A program made the position numbers and the translations under genes. Positions 56,740-64,000 of a stretch of DNA of 64,000 nucleotides are shown here, one piece after another; the stretch's first letter is position 1; every line of letters begins with the position of its first letter. The stretch covers positions 1,390,001 through 1,454,000 of the forward strand of contig JAQISU010000170.1 in assembly GCA_029339505.1 (NCBI GenBank), written 5' to 3'. Source of the DNA: Unio delphinus. Its lineage: Eukaryota > Mollusca > Bivalvia > Unionida > Unionidae. Below the pieces are notes generated by a model. That model saw nothing but the letters and a program-made list of their open reading frames with translations, ran no database searches and was not told the origin of the DNA.

Positions 56740-57330
56740 TGTGGCGAACGCGTGATCAAACCATCCGACGGGTATGCTGTCAGTCTAGATATGACCGACG
56801 CACATTTCACGTCCCTATCCCACGAGTAGCGGACATTTCTCTGTTGTGCTTGTCGGGACTCGGTTTATCAGTTCTAGGTCATACCTTTTGGCCTCAACTT
56901 AAGCCCTTGGGCTAGTACCAAGGTTATGGATTACATCGTCACCCTGTTCTACTCGACTTCATCTATAGCGTCGGCAGTATATTTGGACGACATCCTCCAG
57001 AAACATCTGTCAAGTTCTACTCTGCTCAAAGGCAAAAACGATCTTATATCACTTTACATCATATAGGCTTTCTCGTGAACTGGATAAAGTCTGATCTCTG
57101 TCCAATCCGGATTTTTGGTCCATCTGGGGTGGAGTTTCTCCCAATCTGAATCTGGTAAGGCTTTCTCGAGTTTGCGATCATCCAGATAATTGCAATCGTA
57201 GAGTCCGTTTCCAACAGGATGCGCATTTAGCAAGAGAGTTGCAGATCCAAGGATTATTCAATGCGGCAGCAGACTTGATTCCGCTCAGCCGTCCTTTTAT
57301 GCGCCCTTTACAAAGGACGTTGCTAGCGTA
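56740..57330 (+). pseudogene. DIRS reverse transcriptase, decayed
   Basis: One frame with stops gives GYAVSLDMTDAHFTSLSHE, RTFLCCACRDSVYQF, VIPFGLNLSPWASTKVMDY and AVYLDDILQ. The order D-x-x-DAHF, LPFGL-like and YLDD matches DIRS-type RTs. The thumb continues with WGGVSPNLNLVRLSRVC. Confidence 0.85.
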
Positions 57331-57366
57331 ATTTCGCCCTTTTCAAGTCCCTTCGATCCCACAGTC

Positions 57367-57760
57367 ATGCTCACGCCAGAGATACGATCATTCTTGAGTC
57401 AGTGGCACAACCCCTGTGGGCTGTCCACAGGGATTACTCTGGAGATACCCCAAGCGGGGATAACGGTATGTTCCGCCACTAGTACCTACGGTTGGGGTGC
57501 CCAACTGTTGCCGGACTTCGATACTGTCAGCAGCACGTGGGTGCCAGGGGTGAGCCCTTTCCACATCAACCTTTCAGAAATAACGGCTGTCATCAACGCC
57601 TTTCATTTCGGGCAGGATCAACTCTTATTACAAACTGCCCTCATTATGTCAGACAACTTTGTGGTGGTGCCTTGCCTCAAAACATGGGGACACCAATCTC
57701 CACCTCAATGTACAATTCTGACACATTCTTGGCAGACTCAATGTCTTGGCTGACACTTTA
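57367..57760 (+). pseudogene. DIRS RNase H-like domain
   Basis: SATSTYGWGAQLLPDF, TWVPG, HINLSEITAVINAFHFGQDQ and IMSDNFVVVPCLKTWG match the DAS-x-GWGA, HIN-x-E and DN-x-V blocks of DIRS RNase H. The frame is open for 128 codons. Confidence 0.85.
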
Positions 57761-58189
57761 TCTAGTCATTCACACAGAATGGTCACTCCATCAATCAGAC
57801 TTTCTTCCAATTGACACACTTTGGGGACGTCCGATGATTGATCTTTTGCAACAAGGTGGAATCGCAAGTTGTCCACCTTTCATCTCACAGGTTCCAGACC
57901 CAGAAGCTTGGGTCGTGGATGCTCGATCAATCAGCTGGGATGGGTTGTGGTCATTCTCCTACCCTCCCACGGTCTTGGTACTGAAATTAATCCAGAAGTT
58001 AAGGGGTCAGAACTGTCAGATGGTTCTGATTGCCCCTCTCAGATGGAACAACTCCTGGGTCTCCAATCTACTCAATCTAGGCGATAGATCTACCCAGGAA
58101 GATTACAGTCAGCACAAGTATTCGCAAGCATCCGCGGCCAGGGGTGTTCCACCCCTGTCCGGACCGTCTTTATGTTCAAGCTTGGCTCT

Positions 58190-59050
58190 TGTCCAGACAG
58201 CCTTGCAAGACAAACAATTTAAATCTTTGATTGTGGAGAGAAAATCGAGAGCAAGAGGGCCCTCTACTCTGAAGGTTTACGAGGGCAAGTGGCATGTTTT
58301 CAGGGACTGGTACCATATCATTCACATTGTTCCTCTGAGTGTCACAATCCCTCAACTGGCCAACTTTTCTCTGGCTTTTCGAGGAGAAACAGCTGGCTCC
58401 AGTTATTATCAAATGCTACCGCTCCATGATATCATACACATTCCGCTATTCTGGTACATGTGCTATCAGCCATGACAAAGATTTGTCAGATCTTTTAGAC
58501 ACTTTAAAAATTCAATCGACTTATATCCCTCACCCTGTTTCCAAATGGAATCTGTCCTGGGTTTTAACATGACTCAATTCAGACAGTATTGAGTCTTTAA
58601 CCCACGATTAGTTAAAGCTACTATCATGCAAATTGGGTTTCTTGATAGTCTTAGCTTCAGCATGCAGGGTGAGCGAGTTACATGTCCTTTCTAGTGACCC
58701 GAACTCTCTTCCGTTCCGATCAGAGGGTTTGATGGTCCTCTTGACGCAGCCAGGCTTCGTAGTCCAAAATAGATTACCATACATTGGCGATCAACGAGTC
58801 ATCATTAGCTCGCTTTCTTTATAGGTAAGTCAGGATCAACAGCCATGTAAGATCCTGTTTGTGCACTCTAGCACCATTTCAATGCATAGAGGTGAGTCAG
58901 GTCACATACAAGCACCTCTTTCTTCTGGTGATAGCTGGGACATGAGATATCACCATTCAAGCCCTTGCTTCATGGCTGAAGTGGGTTATACGCTCGGCGT
59001 ACTCTGAGGATTCGCAAATCAGTCACCTTATAGAAGCTGTTGGCTGACAT
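58190..59050 (+). pseudogene. DIRS tyrosine recombinase, decayed
   Basis: Core-binding part: STLKVYEGKWHVFRDW, VTIPQLANFSLAFRGE. Catalytic part after stops and shifts: FLIVLASACRVSELHVLS with the first conserved Arg. The distal R/H/Y residues are too broken to place. Confidence 0.8.
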
Positions 59051-59404
59051 GCAGAGTCAACCTTCTACAGTTTTATCTTCAAGTTTGTACTCGCAGAGGC
59101 AAACATTGATTCTAGTAGGTCCGGTGTTGGCAGCCCAGACGCCCACCAGACCCATGTGCAACAACCAGCACAGCCTATTAGCTTCGCTGGATTCGCCAGA
59201 TAAATTTTCGTAGGTAAGAAGATTTCAATAACTATCTTCTTAACCGTATAAAGGGGTCACATATCACGTGACCTTGGGCTGTGTTGCTGATTGAAAATTA
59301 GGAGACCGGGTTATCATTCACATGGGGAATCCAGCCATCATTCCCTAGAGGATACCCGGGGTGGAGGTCGGATGCTCCGCATTCCCTCCTCCTATTACTT
59401 ATTC

Positions 59405-59503
59405 TCCTAAAGTAATGTGATCGGGGAACGTATTCAAAGGAGAAAGCAAATTTTTTAGTAAATTATGTTTCTCCGAGAATACTTACCCGATCACATTACT
59501 AAG
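59405..59503. repeat. DIRS internal complementary region
   Basis: CCTAAAGTAATGTGATCGGG, GAACGTATTCAAAGGAGAAA, GCAAATTTTTTAGTAAATTA, TGTTTCTCCGAGAATACTTA, CCCGATCACATTAC. The first 40 bases are the reverse complement of the element's left end, the rest of its right end. Confidence 0.9.
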
Positions 59504-59951
59504 AAACCCTCCCAACCACCCCGCCATGCGAGCATCCTCGTGTTTTATATACCGCTCAGCTTAAAAACTAAAGAAGCGACACCTAGCGGGTAGCAAGGGG
59601 AGGTAAGGGGCAAGAGTTATTGCCCTTTGTCTATATGACATTGACAGGAAAGACGAATTTTCGTCTTTTGGTAGGGCTGGATTCGCGAGGTAGCAGGCTA
59701 ATATCCCTAAAGTAATGTGATCGGGTAAGTATTCTTGGAGAAACATAATTTACTAAAAAATTTGCTTTCTCCCGACTTGAATCAGATTTTTTTGGATATA
59801 ATCTGTTTTTAATATCATCTCTGATCCGTTTTTTTAAAAACAGTCTGTCCGGTCCTAATCTGCAATGACCCTTGTAAATTATTCATTCTACATATTCGTT
59901 ACCACATGACTCTCGTAAAGAGTATTCTGATCAAAGTTTTAAATTCATCCA

Positions 59952-60492
59952 ATGAATCTTTGTGTTATGGAAACTGATAGTAATAAAATGAAGAAGCATG
60001 CATGCAGAACATGGCATTCTGAGTTGATGAAAGAGACCATGACAAAAAGTTTAGATAAAGGTTTAAAAAATTTTACGGAAATGGGAATGGTTGGAGTGAA
60101 AAGTTTACAGAAAATTAGTTGGTCTGTTTATAAGAAAAAAGAATTCTAGAGGACTTGCATTTTGTGACCTCTGCAATAAATTATGGTAATTGCACTTGGA
60201 AGAGTTTGGCATTACACCTACAAAAGAAGTTGCATATGGTAAAATTGAAGCTCATAAGGCATCTGGAAAGAGCGCAATTAATTACTATAAGAAGAAATAT
60301 TTCTTGCATGAGAGAACAGATGTAGCCCTCTGTCAGAATATTCACACTGCATGTCACCAATACAAGCACAAGCTTGAAATGAAAAAGACTGATATTGAGA
60401 AGGAAAAGAAACGATTGCACATTGAACCAAAACATTTAGTAGTGACAAAAAGGAAGGCGAAAGATATTTTTGCCAAAGCCACACAAAAATAA
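59952..60492 (+). pseudogene. decayed reading frame of unknown origin
   Basis: Two open stretches (59952-60149 and 60190-60492) appear to be one lysine-rich helical protein split by a shift at an A6 run and by a TAA at 60184-60186. Between them FCDLCNKLW suggests a CxxC pair. It lacks introns and directly follows the DIRS element, so a processed copy or element remnant is possible. I do not recognise the family. Confidence 0.35.
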
Positions 60493-61054
60493 AGATCTCC
60501 ATTGGCATCACAACAGGTTGTGTCCATTGGAGAAAAAGACAAGTGAATTTAGGGATTATTTGTATATAGTTGATGTACTTGTGTGTTTATTTTAGAGATT
60601 TGTTACGAAAAGAGAGAAGTATAATATGTTTGCTGCAAAAAATGACAAATTATTGTGACATAATTATGATGTGAACACTGACATGTGCATGAAACAACTT
60701 GAGCATTAATAGTTTTGGAAAACAAATTCATGTGACAATAATTATTGTGAAATTATTGAAGTTGAACATTTTTGGTAAGTTTATTAGTTTTTCAAATGAT
60801 TATTTTGGTTTATCTTATGATCATAAATTGCACCAGGAACAGCCTTTTATGAGTGTAAAATGCATTTTTGGCCCAGATCAGGTTCACTGCCTCTCGAGAC
60901 CCCTTTAAGGGAAGACTCCCAAACCACCCTTGAAATTTTTTCAGTTTTGTTTTATATGGAAGCCCAAAATCATGCCTACATATTGGGAGAGAGACTGTAC
61001 TTCTTGCATACATAGAGTTAAATCCTCAAGCACGCACATAGCCTTAACCACTCA

Positions 61055-62015
61055 AAATTTACTAAGTAATACTATAATTGGAAAGGTCATTGCAAATTTA
61101 CTAAGTAATACTATAATTGGAAAGGTCATTGCAAATTTACTAAGTAATACTATAATTGGAAAGGTCATTGCAAATTTACTAAGTAATACTATAATTGGAA
61201 AGGTCATTGTGTAATTTACTAAGTAATACTATAATTGGAAAGGTCATTGCAAATTTACTAAGTAAAACTATAATTGGAAAGGTCATTGCAAATTTACTAA
61301 GTAATACTATAATTGGAAAAGTCATTGCAAATTTACTAAGTAATACTATAATTGGAAAGGTCATTGCAAATTTACTAAGTAATACTATAATTGGAAAGGT
61401 CATTGTGTAATTTACTAAGTAATACTATAATTGGAAAGGTCATTGCAAATTTACTAAGTAAAACTATAATTGGAAAGGTCATTGCAAATTTACTAAGTAA
61501 TACTATAATTGGAAAAGTCATTGCAAATTTACTAAGTAATACTATAATTGGAAAGGTCATTGCAAATTTACTAAGTAAAACTATAATTGGAAAGGTCATT
61601 GCAAATTTACTAAGTAAAACTATAATTGGAAAGGTCATTGCAAATTTACTAAGTAATACTATAATTGGAAAGGTCATTGTATATTTGCTAAGTAATACTA
61701 TAATTGGAAAGGTCATTGTGTAATTTACTAAGTAATACTATAATTGGAAAGGTCATTGCAAATTTACTAAATTAAACTATAATTGGAAAGGTCATTGCAA
61801 ATTTACTAAGTAATACTATAATTGGAAAGGTCATTGTATATTTGCTAAGTAATACTATAATTGGAAAGGTCATTGTGTAATTTACTAAGTACTACTGTAT
61901 TGGGTAAGGTCTTCGCAATTTTACTAAGTAATACTGTAATTGAAAAGGTCATTCTGTATTTACTAAGTAATACTATAATTGGAAAGGTCATTCTGTATTT
62001 ACTAAGTAATAAATA
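61055..62015. repeat. 39-bp minisatellite, about 24 units
   Basis: The unit is AATTTACTAAGTAATACTAT plus AATTGGAAAGGTCATTGCA. 39 is divisible by three and the unit lacks a stop on both strands, giving spurious long repetitive frames. Longer variants (GTGTAATTTAC, GTATATTTGC) recur at roughly 190-200 base intervals, so part of the array was amplified as a block of five units. Confidence 0.96.
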
Positions 62016-62099
62016 CTGTATTGGTTAAGGTCCTTGTATAATATATATGGAAGATTTATAATTGATTAAGCTGAACTTATTAGATGTACTCTTTCCTAG

Positions 62100-62163
62100 G
62101 TCCCCAAGAAGTATGAAGATATCTATTCACAAATTCAGAACAAGGCTCGTTGAACATACTGTG
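62100..62163 (+). CDS. arylsulfatase exon 8, with an in-frame TGA
   Basis: AG acceptor at 62098-62099 and GTACGT donor at 62164. In the phase dictated by exon 7 it reads VPKKYEDIYSQIQNKAR, then TGA (62152-62154), then TYCG. The V-P-x-x-Y-x-x-x-Y-x-x-I block is the expected continuation after HEPLQ, and the family normally has a second basic residue where the TGA stands. Hence a nonsense allele, a pseudogenised gene or a base error. Exons for the remaining C-terminal half are not seen before the window ends. Confidence 0.85.
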
Positions 62164-63580
62164 GTACGTAATTTTTCTTTGATACTGTATTTTGTCGATG
62201 GTTTGTCCAAATTTTAATTTTTTATTTAAAGTTTATTGCATATGAATTTGTGTCAGTATTGTGTAAAAATATTCTGTTGGTCAGATCCAAATTGAAAACC
62301 TTCATTTATTTAGGTTGTTTGATATATATATATTTGTTTTATTTTAAACATTTTGCCATTTTTGTGATTTATTTTGGGAATTAAAATACATAAATATATG
62401 TTGCGTGGCTTTGCACACAGTTAATGACACTGTAACAAGAGGAACCTGGTTGGAGTCTGATTATCACAATGAAGACATTTACAATGATAATGAAAATAAG
62501 ATGTTTATTTATAATGAATAAAGGTCAAAAAATACCCTACATCAAACTTGTGCACATAAATTCCAACACTGGATTTTTAAAACAATGATAGACACTGAGT
62601 TGAAGAACTCATAATACAAAAATGATACGGTTCCTAATTGGAATAAATTAAAATATTTAATTTAAAATGAACAGTAATTAAACAAAAATTAAGCTATAAA
62701 AAATAACGATTAGTCACTCAAACTATGATATATAAAAACAATCATAAGGTTTCAATCAAATAGAGATAACTGGTTTCATATAAATCAGGACATGATTCTT
62801 ATGGCATTCAATTCACAACCACCAGGTATTTTAAGCCCCACCACTTTTCCGGATGGTCAAGGAGCCACCAGAAATAGTCCACCCCTCCTTGTCTGCCTAA
62901 GTATCGGTAGAACCTCATTTGTTCCTTGCAGACCTGTTGGTCCCAAAGCTTTGGTGCCTCACCACGAGATAATCACAACCTTTGTCCGGGCCAAAGTCAC
63001 CACTGACAGCAGCACACCGGGTATATACCACCCCAGCTTAGCACCACAACTAAAACAACACCTTCTGTATGGTGAAAATGAAACAAAGATGCAGCATATT
63101 TCTGTCATTATCACTCTGTCACTCCTTCAGCCGTTCATTTTTTCAAGCCCTTCACTCCTTCAGCTGAAAATACAATATCCAAATGTATGTAATAACTGTG
63201 ACATGCTCATGTGTAACATGGAGTAATGTACATAACAAATGCACATAACTGGAGTTGATTATTTTATTAAATTCATATCATTGGGACTGCCATAATGGGT
63301 TCTCATAATAATCAGTTCATATGTGAACCTGCATCTGACAATAATCTTACAGAACTTGAAGTAACATTGTCTTATCCCTTATTTAATTCATGCAACTTCA
63401 CCGGAGTACATTTTATTTAACAATAAATATACACAATTCCATGACAGTTACGTTCCATACTGTAATACAAATATGTATCATTTGAATTCCAGCAAGCAAT
63501 GACAACAAAGGAATCCTTTGTGTTTCACTCCAGGCTTGTATTCATTCTATTTCTTTGTTATTGATATTAACCAATTTTAA
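62164..63580. other. arylsulfatase intron 8, no feature recognised
   Basis: AT-rich. The reading frame at 62792-63226 is Pro/Ser/Thr-rich without any domain or splice context and is not supported as coding. Confidence 0.6.
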
Positions 63581-64000
63581 TTTTTTGTGCAAAGGGTGAT
63601 TTACTCTACTTGTAACTTTGTTTAAGTTCTTTGAACCAGTTGATAAATAAATCATCTTTGAGTTCTTACAATTTGGATGATATATAAAACCTACCTCGAA
63701 TCCTTACAAACGATTAATTAAGCCTCCTTTTATCCTTTGAAACTTGATGATTAGTTAAGCCTCCTTGAATCCTTAGAAACTTGATTAATTAAGCCTCATT
63801 GAATCCTTAGAAACTGGAGGATAAATAAATTTTTTTGTGCAAAGGGTGATTTACTCTACTTGTAACTTGTTCAAGTTCTTTGAACCAGTTGATAAATAAA
63901 CTATCTTTGAGTCCTTAGAATTTAGATGATATATAAAACCCTCCTTGAATCCATAGAAACTTGATGATTAATTAAGCCTCTTTGAATCCTTAGAAACTGG
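63581..64000. repeat. compound tandem repeat at the window edge
   Basis: A block starting TTTTTTGTGCAAAGGGTGAT at 63584 recurs at about 63828 (period about 245). Inside it, shorter 33-36-base units with AATTAAGCCTCCTTGAATCC and TTAGAAACTTGATG repeat. It continues past the edge. Confidence 0.85.

Larger units (their letters stand above)
53129..59772 (+). mobile_element. DIRS1-like tyrosine-recombinase retrotransposon
   Basis: Inverted termini: 53150-53301 matches the reverse complement of 59568-59722. An internal complementary region at 59405-59503 is complementary in its first half to the left end (53129-53166) and in its second half to the right end (59713-59772). That is the circle-junction arrangement specific to DIRS elements. 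The internal domains in order are a gag-like region, RT, RNase H and tyrosine recombinase. Many stops: inactive. Confidence 0.92.
47163..62099. other. arylsulfatase intron 7
   Basis: 15 kb intron enlarged by a pogo-like transposon (47351-50596), an 83-bp minisatellite (51276-51945), a DIRS element (53129-59772), an unknown decayed frame (59952-60492) and a 39-bp minisatellite (61055-62015). Intervening AT-rich parts (50600-51140, 51950-53120, 60500-61050) show nothing further, apart from a (TA)n tract at 51148-51188. Confidence 0.8.

Noticed and set aside
61055..61723. Long repetitive frames on both strands and a CRISPR-like regular spacing
   Set aside because: Perfect minisatellite of a 39-bp unit without spacers; an animal genome context.
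62792..63226. 144-aa frame
   Set aside because: No domain, low complexity, and it lies in an intron of the arylsulfatase without fitting splice sites.

Overview
The window looks like nuclear DNA of an AT-rich, intron-rich animal. A mollusc is most likely, which I infer from the mix of a Nimb/I-type LINE, a DIRS element, several tRNA-derived SINEs and a Polinton; nothing in the sequence names the species. I see no rRNA, no functional tRNA gene and no CRISPR.

Left part (1-2677): a reverse-transcriptase relic runs off the left edge, followed by short tandem repeats, a SINE tail and microsatellites. Positions 2678-17347 hold one nearly complete Polinton/adintovirus-like integrated element of 14,670 bp. 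It has 295-bp terminal inverted repeats (3 mismatches) and a TTAAT target duplication, and it sits at the end of an (ATT)n microsatellite. Its minus-strand block encodes virion proteins: capsid protein, adenain-like protease, minor virion proteins, a fibre-like protein and others. The right part holds a freestanding homing endonuclease, a long replicase with a PolB-like core fused to an SF1 helicase and an HNH domain, an rve integrase, a zinc-ribbon/PLA2 gene and a packaging ATPase. Several genes carry single stops or frameshifts, so the copy is probably dead.

Positions 17348-23271 hold relics, including a decayed and internally deleted replicase gene of a second, diverged Polinton (20860-21600) next to a degenerate repeat array.

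From 23272 to beyond the right edge lies one host gene on the plus strand, an arylsulfatase of the ARSB/ARSI/ARSJ type. Eight exons can be placed by reading phase and GT-AG sites; the last visible exon has an in-frame TGA. Its large introns are filled with repeats: minisatellites with periods of 38, 39, 50, 52, 53 and 83 bp, SINEs, an RNase H-bearing LINE whose ORF1 lies in opposite orientation (intron 2), a pogo-like DNA transposon with 25-bp TIRs, and a DIRS-like tyrosine-recombinase retrotransposon with its diagnostic internal complementary region (both in intron 7).

The most interesting parts are the Polinton's unusual replicase, its PLA2 and homing endonuclease genes, a pair of tandem stem-loops whose stems differ by compensatory changes, and a shared 11-base motif ahead of three virion genes.
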